The translations under genes were made by a program, and so were the position numbers. From Streptomyces showdoensis (GTDB taxonomy: Bacteria > Actinomycetota > Actinomycetes > Streptomycetales > Streptomycetaceae): DNA of 64,000 nucleotides. The stretch is from NCBI RefSeq assembly GCF_039535475.1, contig NZ_BAAAXG010000026.1, positions 2,294,001 through 2,358,000 on the forward strand, given 5' to 3'. Below, piece by piece: positions 34,361 through 42,192 of this stretch (positions within the stretch are counted from its first letter, which is position 1; each line of letters starts with the position of its first letter). The notes under the pieces are model-generated. The model ran no database searches. It was not told the DNA's origin and saw only the letters and a list, made by a program, of their open reading frames with translations.

Positions 34361-35704
34361 GTGAGCAGCAGTACGGCACCGTCGGACCACGGCCCGTCCG
34401 ACCCCTGCGCCGGCCCCGCCCGCGGCCTGTGGTCCGTCGACGAGCACCTCGCCGACGTCCTGGCGGCGGTCGCCCCGCTCGAACCCATCGAGCTGCAACT
34501 GCCCGAGGCCCAGGGCTGCGTCCTGGTCGAGGACGTCACGGTGCCGGTCGCGCTGCCGCCCTTCGACAACAGCTCCATGGACGGGTACGCGGTCCGGGTC
34601 GCCGACGTGGCCGGGGCGAGCGAGGAGTTCCCCGCCGTCCTCACCGTCGTCGGCGACGTCGCCGCCGGCGCGGACGGCCTGCCCGAGGTCGGCCCGGGAC
34701 AGGCCGCCCGGATCATGACCGGCGCCCCGCTGCCGCCCGGCGCCGAGGCCGTCGTCCCGGTCGAGTGGACCGACGGCGGTACGGGCGGGGGAGCGGCCGG
34801 TTCGATGCGCCCCGCGAGCGCCGCCCCGGAGGGCGCGGCCGGCGAGGTCCGCGTGCACCGCGCGGCCGAGGCCCGCGCCCATGTCCGGGAGCGCGGCAGT
34901 GACGTCCGGGCCGGTGAGCTGGCCCTCGCGGCGGGCACCGTCCTCGGGCCGCCGCAGATCGGCCTGCTCGCGGCGATCGGCCGGGGCACCGTGCGGGTGC
35001 GGCCCCGCCCGCGCGTGGTCGTGCTCTCCACCGGCAGCGAACTGGCGCAGCCCGGCGAGCCGTTGGCCGAGGGGCAGATCTACGACTCCAACAGCTTCGC
35101 CCTGGCCGCCGCCGCGCGCGACGCCGGAGCGCTCGCCTTCCGCGTCCCCGCGGTGGCGGACGACGCCGAGTCGCTGCGGGCCGCGATCGAGGACCAGCTG
35201 ATCCGGGCCGACCTGATCGTCACCACCGGCGGGGTCAGCGTGGGGGCGTACGACGTCGTGAAGGAGGCGCTCACGGCGGACGGCGAGGTCGACTTCCGCA
35301 AGCTGGCCATGCAGCCGGGCAAGCCGCAGGGCTTCGGCATGATCGGCCCGGACCACATCCCGCTGCTCGCCCTGCCGGGCAACCCGGTCTCCTCGTACGT
35401 GTCGTTCGAGCTGTTCGTGCGGCCCGCGATCCGCGCCCTGATGGGCCTCGCCGACCGGCCCGACACCGCGCGGCCCACGGTCCGGGCGGAGCTCAAGGCG
35501 GACCGGGCGCTCTCCTCTCCGGCCGGGCGCCGCCAGTTCCTGCGCGGGACGTACGACGCGGGCTCGGGCAGCGTCACCCCCGTGGGCGGAGCCGGCTCGC
35601 ACCTGATCGGCGCGCTGGCGCACGCGGACGCGCTGCTCGTCGTACCGGAGGAGGTGACGGCCGTCGAGCCCGGCACCGAGCTGGACGTGGTCCTCCTCGG
35701 CTGA
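34361..35704 (+). CDS. moeA: MoeA/gephyrin-like molybdotransferase (possible Glp)
   Basis: A 447-residue MoeA-fold protein. DNSSMDGYAVR, MTGAPLPPGAEAVVPVE, TGGVSVGAYDVVKEAL and LPGNPVSSYVSFELF are hallmark segments for molybdate insertion into molybdopterin. A Gly/Ala-rich insertion (about 140-160) is extra. The position next to galU, with a GNAT gene and a SepX-type gene downstream, matches the actinobacterial gephyrin-like protein Glp, described in Corynebacterium as a cell-division partner of the membrane receptor GlpR. It may therefore act in division, in cofactor synthesis, or in both. GTG start at 34361 with GAGGAG upstream, 4 bp after galU. Confidence 0.88.
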   Translation: MSSSTAPSDHGPSDPCAGPARGLWSVDEHLADVLAAVAPLEPIELQLPEAQGCVLVEDVTVPVALPPFDNSSMDGYAVRVADVAGASEEFPAVLTVVGDVAAGADGLPEVGPGQAARIMTGAPLPPGAEAVVPVEWTDGGTGGGAAGSMRPASAAPEGAAGEVRVHRAAEARAHVRERGSDVRAGELALAAGTVLGPPQIGLLAAIGRGTVRVRPRPRVVVLSTGSELAQPGEPLAEGQIYDSNSFALAAAARDAGALAFRVPAVADDAESLRAAIEDQLIRADLIVTTGGVSVGAYDVVKEALTADGEVDFRKLAMQPGKPQGFGMIGPDHIPLLALPGNPVSSYVSFELFVRPAIRALMGLADRPDTARPTVRAELKADRALSSPAGRRQFLRGTYDAGSGSVTPVGGAGSHLIGALAHADALLVVPEEVTAVEPGTELDVVLLG

Positions 35705-35761
35705 GGAGGCCCAGGTGGGGGTACCGTGTCGTCCCACACAGCGACCGGGAGTGTCACCGCC

Positions 35762-36247
35762 ATGAGCACGCAGCAAGGACTCACCCACATCGACGAGGCG
35801 GGGGCGGCCCGCATGGTCGACGTCTCCGCGAAGGACGTCACGGCCCGCACCGCCCGCGCCAGCGGTCGCGTCCTCGTCTCGCCGCGGGTGATCGAGCTCC
35901 TGCGCGGCGAGGGCGTGCCGAAGGGCGACGCGCTCGCCACCGCCCGGATCGCCGGGATCATGGGCGCGAAGAAGACCCCCGACCTGATCCCGCTCTGCCA
36001 CCCGCTGGCCGTCTCGGGGGTCACCCTCGACCTGACGGTCGCGGACGACGCGGTCGAGATCCTGGCGACCGTGAAGACCACGGACCGCACGGGCGTCGAG
36101 ATGGAGGCCCTGACGGCGGTGTCGGTGGCGGCGCTGACCGTCGTCGACATGGTGAAGGCGGTCGACAAGGGCGCGGTCATCTCCGAGGTGCGGGTCGAGG
36201 AGAAGACCGGCGGCAAGTCGGGCCACTGGACGCGGGGCGAGGCGTGA
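35762..36247 (+). CDS. moaC: Cyclic pyranopterin monophosphate synthase
   Basis: A 161-residue MoaC protein completing the first step of molybdenum cofactor synthesis with MoaA. TPDLIPLCHPLAVSGV, the conserved KTTDRTGVEMEALTAVSVAALT region and the terminal VEEKTGGKSG are characteristic. GGGAG lies upstream of the ATG. Its stop overlaps the mog start (GTGA). MoaA is not in this window. Confidence 0.95.
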   Translation: MSTQQGLTHIDEAGAARMVDVSAKDVTARTARASGRVLVSPRVIELLRGEGVPKGDALATARIAGIMGAKKTPDLIPLCHPLAVSGVTLDLTVADDAVEILATVKTTDRTGVEMEALTAVSVAALTVVDMVKAVDKGAVISEVRVEEKTGGKSGHWTRGEA

Positions 36248-36840
36248 CGGGGGCCCACGGGCACGGACCGGGGCACGGTTCCGGGCACGAGGCGCCGCGT
36301 CCTCCGGCGGCGTTCGCCGGTGGCGCCCTCACCGCCCCGTACGCGGCCCTCGTCGTCACCGCCTCCAACCGGGCGGCGGCCGGGGTCTACGAGGACAAGG
36401 GCGGCCCGCTGATCGCCGAGGCGCTGCGCGGGCTGGGCTTCGCCGTGGACGGCCCGCAGGTCGTCCCGGACGGCGCGCCCGTGGAGGCCGCGCTGCGCGC
36501 CGGGGTCGCCGCCGGCTACGACGCGATCGTCACCACCGGCGGTACGGGCATCTCGCCCACCGACGAGACCCCCGAGGTCACCCGCCGCGTCCTGGACCGG
36601 GAGATCCCGGGCATCCCGGAGGCGATCCGGGCGTACGGCCGGGAGAAGGTGCCGACCGCGGCGCTCTCCCGCGGCCTCGCCGGGGTGGCCGCCGGGACGC
36701 TGATCGTGAACCTGCCGGGCTCGACCGGCGGGGTACGGGACGGGCTCGCCGTCCTGGAGCCGCTGCTCCTGCACGCCGTCGACCAGATCCGCGGCGGCGA
36801 CCACCCCAGACCCGCGCCGGAAGCGGGCCCGGAGTCATGA
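36244..36840 (+). CDS. mog: MogA/MoaB-type molybdopterin biosynthesis protein
   Basis: A 198-residue molybdopterin-binding protein that adenylates molybdopterin before metal insertion. After a His/Gly-rich N-terminal extension of about 30 residues come ALVVTASNR, IVTTGGTGISPTDETPEVT (the MPT-binding loop) and VNLPGSTGGVRDGL. It overlaps moaC by 4 bp upstream and the GNAT gene by 4 bp downstream. The His-rich start could bind metal, but this is speculative. Confidence 0.92.
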   Translation: MTGAHGHGPGHGSGHEAPRPPAAFAGGALTAPYAALVVTASNRAAAGVYEDKGGPLIAEALRGLGFAVDGPQVVPDGAPVEAALRAGVAAGYDAIVTTGGTGISPTDETPEVTRRVLDREIPGIPEAIRAYGREKVPTAALSRGLAGVAAGTLIVNLPGSTGGVRDGLAVLEPLLLHAVDQIRGGDHPRPAPEAGPES

Positions 36841-37454
36841 TCCCGTCCTGGCCCGTGGTCCTGGTGGACGGCGACGTGCTGCTCCGCCCGATAAAGATGC
36901 GCGACCAGCGGGCCTGGCGCGAGGTGAACCGGCGCAACCGCGACTGGCTGCGTCCCTGGGAGGCGACCGTCCCGCCGCCCGGGCCGGGCGGTCCGGTCGC
37001 GCAGCGTCCCACGTACCGCCAGATGGTGCGCCATCTGCGGGCGGAGGCGAACGCGGGGCGGATGCTGCCGTTCGTGATCGAGTACCAGGGGCGCCTGGTG
37101 GGGCAGTTGACGGTCGCGGGGATCACCTGGGGCTCGATGTGCTCGGGGCACGTCGGGTACTGGGTGGACAGCGAGGTGGCCGGCCGGGGCGTCATGCCGA
37201 CGGCGGTCGCGCTCGCGGTCGACCACTGCTTCCGCACGGTCGGGCTGCACCGGATGGAGGTCTGCATCCGGCCGGAGAACGGACCGTCGCGGCGGGTCGT
37301 GGAGAAGCTGGGCTTCCGCGAGGAGGGGCTGCGTCCGCGCTACCTCCACATCGACGGCGCGTGGCGGGACCACCTCGTCTTCGCGCTGACGGCGGAGGAG
37401 GTTCCGGAGGGGCTGCTGCGCCGCTGGCACCAGGCGAGGCGGCAGCACCACTAA
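36837..37454 (+). CDS. GNAT family N-acetyltransferase, RimJ/RimL type
   Basis: A 205-residue acetyltransferase. The coenzyme A-binding region is HVGYWVDSEVAGRGVMPTAVALAVDH, and the ENGPSRRVVEKLGFREEG segment is typical of ribosomal-protein or small-molecule acetyltransferases of the RimJ/L branch. The start overlaps the mog stop (ATGA). A RimJ-like gene is conserved at this spot between the gephyrin-like gene and the SepX-type gene in other actinobacteria. The target is unknown. Confidence 0.9.
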   Translation: MIPSWPVVLVDGDVLLRPIKMRDQRAWREVNRRNRDWLRPWEATVPPPGPGGPVAQRPTYRQMVRHLRAEANAGRMLPFVIEYQGRLVGQLTVAGITWGSMCSGHVGYWVDSEVAGRGVMPTAVALAVDHCFRTVGLHRMEVCIRPENGPSRRVVEKLGFREEGLRPRYLHIDGAWRDHLVFALTAEEVPEGLLRRWHQARRQHH

Positions 37455-37609
37455 TTGCCATAAGTGTTCGAATTTCATCCTCAGTTGGCACCCAAAGCGC
37501 TCAATCGGTCTGAACAATCACAAAAAAATTCAGTGATATCAGCCAGATCGTGCGACACACCGGCCCAATTGGCCGATGCCTCCGTGCGAACCCCTCTACG
37601 GTGTGAGGC
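37455..37609. other. AT-rich promoter island upstream of sepX
   Basis: A 155-bp gap, markedly AT-rich between about 37460 and 37550, with an A7 run near 37523. It ends in TACGGT (37597-37602), a -10 element 7 nt before the GTG start with no ribosome binding site, so the sepX transcript is probably leaderless. The AT-rich block could also attract nucleoid proteins such as Lsr2. Confidence 0.6.
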
Positions 37610-38725
37610 GTGAGCAGCAGCGGCCTCATCTACGCAGTCATCGTCGGGGCCTGGGCCGCCTACCTGGTGCCGATGTGGCTCCGCAGGCAGGACGAGCTGA
37701 ACGAAGCCCGTCCGACGGAACGCTTCAGCACCGCCATCCGGCTGCTGTCCGGACGGGCGGGAATGGAGCGCCGGTACGCCAAGGAGCTCAAGGGCAGGGA
37801 CCGTGCGGCCGAGGGAGTGGCGCCCGAGGTGGACCCGGACGCGGCGACGGAGCATCTGAGCTCGGTCGACGTCCGGGGCTTCTGCGCGCCCGCGGCCAGG
37901 ACGGAAGCCCGCCTGGAGCTCCCGGACCCGGACCAGCCCCCGGCGCCCCAGCCCCAGGCCCAGGCATCCGCCCCCGCCCCGGCCCCCGCCCCCGCGTCCG
38001 CCCGGCGTGCGCCGAGCGCGGCCGCCGAGCGGGCCCGCCGGGGCAAGGCCCTGGCCCGGCGCCGGCGCACCACGGTGCTCCTCTTCCTGGCCTTCACCCT
38101 CGGCGCGGTGGTCGCGGCCGTCGGCGGCCTCGCCTTCCTGTGGGCGCCCGGCGTCCCGGCCGTGCTCCTGAGCGCGTACATCGTGTACCTGCGCGTCCAG
38201 GAGCGGCGGCGCTTCGTCTACGTGATGGACCGCCGCAACGCCGAGGCCGCCGCCGCCCGCCTGCGCGAGAGCCGCCGCCCCACCCCGACGCCCGAGCCGG
38301 AGCCCTCCGAGGTCCCGGAGCCCGCCCCGGCCGTCTCCCCGCAGGAGGCCGGCCGGCGCGCCCTGGTGGAGCAGACGGACCACGCCGAGTGGGTGGACCA
38401 GCAGCGCGACCGCGGCCCGGCCCGCGGAGACAGCTGGGAGCCGGTCCCGGTCCCGCTCCCGACCTACGTCACCGCCCCGGTCGCCCCGCGCGCCTCGGGC
38501 GGCGTCGACATCACGGACCCCGAGACCTGGAGCGCGGCCCGCTCCTCCACGGCGGCGGACCCGGCCCCGGCGCCCGCCCCGGCCCCCCCGCCAGCGCACG
38601 GCCCAGCCCCGTGCCCGCCGGGACCACGGCCGCACCCCGCTCTTCGACCAGTACGCGGACGACGACCGCCCCCGGGCGGCCAACGAATGACCCCTCGCCG
38701 GGGGCCCGCGACGGCCCCCGGCTGA
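37610..38725 (+). CDS. sepX: SepX/GlpR-like membrane protein for cell division, C-terminus probably frameshifted
   Basis: A 371-residue membrane protein as read. An N-terminal helix (SGLIYAVIVGAWAAYLVPMWL) leads into a conserved RRQDELNE segment, then a Pro/Ala-rich linker, two close helices (about 148-195) and a basic Arg-rich tail. This is the architecture of SepX of Streptomyces and GlpR of Corynebacterium, which help organise the divisome. The last 45 codons read here are low-complexity Pro/Arg. In the next frame, the DNA to a stop at 38690 encodes an acidic end (RTPLFDQYADDDRPRAANE) that looks like the genuine C-terminus, implying one extra base, most likely in the C7 run at 38583-38589. 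Confidence 0.85.
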   Translation: MSSSGLIYAVIVGAWAAYLVPMWLRRQDELNEARPTERFSTAIRLLSGRAGMERRYAKELKGRDRAAEGVAPEVDPDAATEHLSSVDVRGFCAPAARTEARLELPDPDQPPAPQPQAQASAPAPAPAPASARRAPSAAAERARRGKALARRRRTTVLLFLAFTLGAVVAAVGGLAFLWAPGVPAVLLSAYIVYLRVQERRRFVYVMDRRNAEAAAARLRESRRPTPTPEPEPSEVPEPAPAVSPQEAGRRALVEQTDHAEWVDQQRDRGPARGDSWEPVPVPLPTYVTAPVAPRASGGVDITDPETWSAARSSTAADPAPAPAPAPPPAHGPAPCPPGPRPHPALRPVRGRRPPPGGQRMTPRRGPATAPG

Positions 38726-38786
38726 CCTGCGGGGGAGCGGATTTCCAACTACCCCGGTCGGGGTGCTAATGTTTCACACGTCGCAA

Positions 38787-38860
38787 GGGCCTGTGGCGCA
38801 GTCTGGTAGCGCACCTCGTTCGCATCGAGGGGGTCTGGGGTTCAAATCCCCACAGGTCCA
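38787..38860 (+). tRNA. tRNA-Ala(CGC)
   Basis: A complete 74-nt cloverleaf. The acceptor arm GGGCCTG/CAGGTCC includes the G3-U70 wobble that identifies alanine tRNAs. The D-arm stem is GCGC/GCGC, the anticodon stem CCTCG/CGAGG with loop TTCGCAT (anticodon CGC, codon GCG), and the T-arm is TGGGG-TTCAAAT-CCCCA. The discriminator is A73, and CCA is not encoded. A strong terminator follows 11 bp downstream. Confidence 0.97.
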
Positions 38861-38871
38861 CAGACAACGGG

Positions 38872-38903
38872 AGTCCCGTCCGATCGAAAGATCGGGCGGG
38901 ACT
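38872..38903 (+). terminator. Terminator of the tRNA-Ala gene
   Basis: A 14-bp stem, AGTCCCGTCCGATC (38872-38885) against GATCGGGCGGGACT (38890-38903) with one T-G wobble, closed by a GAAA tetraloop. Confidence 0.88.
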
Positions 38904-38954
38904 TCTGCGTTGCCGGGGCCGGGCCGGAACCGGAGGTCCGGCCCGGTGGTTCCG

Positions 38955-39695
38955 TCAGGCGCGGCAGCGGAGCATCGTCAGGGCGGGGTTGTCGGTGAAG
39001 TCGGTCCAGAAGTCCTTGCCGTACGCGTCGAGGCCCGCGGGGGAGATCTCCAGGGGGACCCAGGTCAGCTCGGTGAAGCCGGCGGCCTGGAGGGAGTCCT
39101 CGTAGACGTCGCGGCGGGGCGGGTGGGCGGTGAAGGAGATCGGGGGGTCGAGGAGGGCCGTGAGCCGGATCTGGGGGCCGACCTCGTTCTCCGCGCCGGT
39201 CGGCTCGCAGAGGAAGCCGTACTTGGCCAGCGAGGGGCCGCCGAAGCGGAACTCGGGGCTCTGCACGAAGAGGAAGAACTCCGCGCCGGGCGCCAGGCTG
39301 CGGTGGACGGCGCGGGCCATCCGTTCGATGGTCGCGACGTCGTCGGCGTAGTTGAAGGCCTGGACCGCCACCGCCAGGTCGAAGGGCTCCTCGAAGGCGG
39401 GCAGTTCGGCGATGTCGCCGACCTCGTAGGAGATGCCCAGCGGGTCGGCGTCCTCCAGGGAACGCGCGGCGGCGATCATCTCCCCCGAGATGTCGACGCC
39501 GAGGACGTGGGAGGCGCCGCGGCGCTTGAACTCGCGGCTGTAGAAGCCGGTGCCGGAGGCCAGGTCGAGGACCGACTTGCCCCGGACGTCGCCCACCAGG
39601 GCGAGGAAGCCGGGCACCTCGCCGTAGCGCGCCAGCGGGAGGGTCTTGAAGCCCTCGAACGCCTCGCCGATCTCGTCGTACAGCTGACCGCTCAT
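38955..39695 (-). CDS. Class I SAM-dependent methyltransferase
   Basis: A 246-residue methyltransferase. Motif I is VLDLASGTGFYSREF (about 42-56), followed by the acidic loop VLGVDISGEMIAAAR and motif II/III VGDIAELPAFEEPFDLAVAVQAFNYA. The overall pattern resembles small-molecule methyltransferases of secondary metabolism, but no biosynthetic genes are adjacent. AGGGGAA lies seven bases before the ATG. The substrate is unknown. Confidence 0.88.
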   Translation of the reverse strand: MSGQLYDEIGEAFEGFKTLPLARYGEVPGFLALVGDVRGKSVLDLASGTGFYSREFKRRGASHVLGVDISGEMIAAARSLEDADPLGISYEVGDIAELPAFEEPFDLAVAVQAFNYADDVATIERMARAVHRSLAPGAEFFLFVQSPEFRFGGPSLAKYGFLCEPTGAENEVGPQIRLTALLDPPISFTAHPPRRDVYEDSLQAAGFTELTWVPLEISPAGLDAYGKDFWTDFTDNPALTMLRCRA

Positions 39696-39889
39696 CGTGC
39701 GGTTCCCCTCAGTCGTGGGCGTCGGCCCGGACAGGCCGCGGCCTCTGGCGGAGAGTCTTCCGCCGGGTGGCCGGAGGCTGAACTGACGGAAGGTCCGAAG
39801 ATCGACGAGGGGGTGAGGCGTGTGGATTCCGGTGGCCGGGAGGGGGGTTGGTGGGATCGTCCAGGGGGCGGGGGCGCCCCCCGGGCGGG

Positions 39890-40381
39890 TCAGAGCCGCT
39901 TCGCGAAGCAGCGGCTGTTCGGGTAGTCGCGGTAGTAGCCGAACTTCGGACAGGGCGCGTAGCCGCTGGACGTGTACAGGGCGATGGCCTCCGGCTGGGC
40001 CGTGCCCGTCTCCAGGACCATGCGGGTGCGGCCGGCCGCGCGGGCGTCGGCCTCCAGGGTGGCGAGGATGCGGCGGGCCAGGCCCAGGCCGCGGGCCTCG
40101 GGGATCACGTACATCCGCTTCAGCTCGGCGTCGCCGTCCGCGTAGCCCTCGCCGTTCGCCTCCTGCGAGCGCCAGCCGCCCGTCGCCACCGGGTGGCCCT
40201 CGGGGGCGTACGCGATCAGGTAGAGGCCCTGCGGCGGGGCGAACATGGTGGCGTCCAGGGGTGTGAGGTCGCCCTCACCTTCGCCGTCGTCGTCCTTGTA
40301 GCGCTCGGCGTATTCCAGCTGCACGGCGTCGTTGAGCTTGACCGCGTCGGGGTGGTCGTACGGCGTGGGGCGTATATCCAT
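39890..40381 (-). CDS. GNAT family N-acetyltransferase
   Basis: A 163-residue acetyltransferase. The CoA-binding motif A is ELKRMYVIPEARGLGLARRILATLE (about 88-112), followed by ALYTSSGYAPCPKFGYY in motif B. It is divergent from xthA with a 50-bp shared promoter region. Substrate unknown. The 194-bp gap on its downstream side (39696-39889) holds nothing recognisable. Confidence 0.88.
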   Translation of the reverse strand: MDIRPTPYDHPDAVKLNDAVQLEYAERYKDDDGEGEGDLTPLDATMFAPPQGLYLIAYAPEGHPVATGGWRSQEANGEGYADGDAELKRMYVIPEARGLGLARRILATLEADARAAGRTRMVLETGTAQPEAIALYTSSGYAPCPKFGYYRDYPNSRCFAKRL

Positions 40382-40419
40382 GCGGTGTATGGTACATGTA
40401 TGCGGCCCGTGGGTGTCGG

Positions 40420-40425
40420 TATTCT
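40420..40425 (+). promoter_or_regulatory. -10 element of the leaderless xthA promoter
   Basis: TATTCT ends 6 nt before the xthA ATG; no ribosome binding site. Confidence 0.5.
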
Positions 40426-40431
40426 CCCGGG

Positions 40432-41235
40432 ATGCTCACTGTCACGACCGCGAATGTCAACGGACTCCGGGCCGCCGCCAAGAAGGGCTTCGTCGAGTGG
40501 CTGGCCCAGACCTCGGCCGATGCCGTCTGCCTCCAGGAGGTGCGCGCCGAGGAGGCCCAGCTGCCCGCCGAGGTCCGGGCCCCCGAGGGCTGGTTCACCG
40601 CCCACGCGCCCGCCGCCGCCAAGGGGCGCGCCGGCGTCTCGCTCTACACCCGGCGTGAGCCCGACGCCGTGCGCGTCGGCTTCGGGTCGAGCGAGTTCGA
40701 CGGCAGCGGGCGCTACATCGAGGCGGACCTGCCCGGTGTCGTCGTCGCCAGCCTCTACCTGCCGTCCGGCGAGGTGGGGACCGAGCGGCAGGACGAGAAG
40801 ATCCGCTTCATGGGCGAGTTCCTGCCGTACCTGAAGGAGCTCAGGGGGCGCGCCGCCGCCGACGGGCGCGAGGTCGTCGTCTGCGGCGACTGGAACATCG
40901 CCCACCGCGAGGCCGACCTCAAGAACTGGAAGGCCAACCGGAAGAATGCCGGCTTCCTCCCCGAGGAGCGCGAGTGGCTCGGCCGGGTCTTCGAGGAGGG
41001 CGACGGCGGGTACGTGGACGTCGTCCGGGCGCTCCACCCCGACCAGGAGGGCCCCTACTCCTGGTGGTCCTACCGCGGGCGCGCCTTCGACAACGACAGC
41101 GGCTGGCGGATCGACTACCAGGTCGCCACGCCCGGACTCGCCGCGCGGGCCGTCAAGGCGTACGTCGAGCGGGCCGCCACCCACGAGGAGCGGTGGAGCG
41201 ATCACGCGCCCGTCACCGCCGTCTACGAGCTGTAG
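40432..41235 (+). CDS. xthA: Exodeoxyribonuclease III
   Basis: A 267-residue EEP-family nuclease for base-excision repair (AP endonuclease and 3'-5' exonuclease). Metal and catalytic motifs are visible: TANVNGLRA at the N-terminus, CLQEVR, VCGDWNIAHREADL, FDNDSGWRIDYQV and the terminal WSDHAPV His. Length is standard. The ATG at 40432 (MLTVTTANVNG) fits homologues; the longer in-frame extension is not needed. Translation probably starts at the mRNA 5' end. Confidence 0.95.
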   Translation: MLTVTTANVNGLRAAAKKGFVEWLAQTSADAVCLQEVRAEEAQLPAEVRAPEGWFTAHAPAAAKGRAGVSLYTRREPDAVRVGFGSSEFDGSGRYIEADLPGVVVASLYLPSGEVGTERQDEKIRFMGEFLPYLKELRGRAAADGREVVVCGDWNIAHREADLKNWKANRKNAGFLPEEREWLGRVFEEGDGGYVDVVRALHPDQEGPYSWWSYRGRAFDNDSGWRIDYQVATPGLAARAVKAYVERAATHEERWSDHAPVTAVYEL

Positions 41236-41255
41236 GGGCCGGTCGACGGGCGGGG

Positions 41256-42035
41256 TCAGGGCTGCAGGCGGCGGTCCAGGGCCAGGGAGAGTTCCGCCTC
41301 CACCACGCTCTTGGCCAGCGGGCGCAGCCGCTGGAGGTCCCCCTCGGCCGCGTACGTGCCGAGCAGCTCCGTGAAGAGCTCCGCGAGTGCCTCCGCGTGC
41401 TCGCGGACCCGCCCGCCGGCCTCCAGTACGGCGGCCAGCGGGACGCCCTCCCGGACCAGGGCCGCCGAGACGTCGAGCAGCCGGCGGCTGACGTGGACGA
41501 TGTCCTCGCCGTCCGTCGCCAGGTAGCCGAGGTCCAGGGCGGCGGCCAGGTTCTCCGGGGTGACCTCCCCGGCGAAGTGGTCGGCCAGCTCCTCGGGGGT
41601 GAGGCGGACCGGCTCCTCCTCCGTGGGGGTGCCGAGTTCGAGGACCTCGCCGACGTCGCGGCCGGACTCGAAGGCGGCGGTGAGGTCGGCGATCCCGTTG
41701 AGGGTGTGACCCCGGTCGAGCAGCGCGGCGATCGTCCGGAGCCGGGCGAGGTGGCGCTCGTCGTACCAGGCGATGCGGCCCTCGCGGCGGGGCGGCGGGA
41801 TCAGTCCGCGCTCGCGGTAGAACCGCAGGGTGCGCACGGTGATGCCGGCGGCCTCGGCGAGGTCGGTCATCCGGTACTCGCGCGCGGCGGCCGCCGCCGG
41901 GGGCTGCGTGGTGGCCGGGGTGGCCGGGGTGCCCGTGCCGGCCGGGCTCTCCGTGGCCGCAGGAGTCCCGTGTGCGTCCGCGGGGCCGGGCGGCGGCCCG
42001 GCCGTCGTCGGCTCCTCCGGGCCCTGTGTCCCCAC
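41256..42035 (-). CDS. MerR-family transcriptional regulator
   Basis: A 259-residue regulator with a disordered Pro/Thr/Ala-rich N-terminal 55 residues, a MerR winged helix (YRMTDLAEAAGITVRTLRFYRERGLI, WYDERHLARLRTI) and a C-terminal helical effector domain without the metal-binding cysteines of metal sensors, so an organic inducer is likely. It is divergent from a monooxygenase-hydrolase-SDR operon and is its probable regulator. The GTG at 42035 has AGGAG five bases upstream and is preferred to a GTG at 42059. Confidence 0.88.
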   Translation of the reverse strand: MGTQGPEEPTTAGPPPGPADAHGTPAATESPAGTGTPATPATTQPPAAAAAREYRMTDLAEAAGITVRTLRFYRERGLIPPPRREGRIAWYDERHLARLRTIAALLDRGHTLNGIADLTAAFESGRDVGEVLELGTPTEEEPVRLTPEELADHFAGEVTPENLAAALDLGYLATDGEDIVHVSRRLLDVSAALVREGVPLAAVLEAGGRVREHAEALAELFTELLGTYAAEGDLQRLRPLAKSVVEAELSLALDRRLQP

Positions 42036-42192
42036 CGGTTCTCCTGATCGTCTCACCACGCTCGCCAGCCTATGTTGTACCGCCGGTAACTTTCCCCGGC
42101 CGTACCCCTACCGCTCGGTATGTCACTGCTCTACAGTCCCGATTGTGCCAGTGATTGCTGGCGGAATCTTGGCCGGGCGCACGGGAGGCGGC

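Noticed and set aside
38787-38903. tRNA as an integration site with an adjacent mobile element
   Set aside because: No repeat of the tRNA 3' end, integrase or phage/plasmid gene is present in the window.
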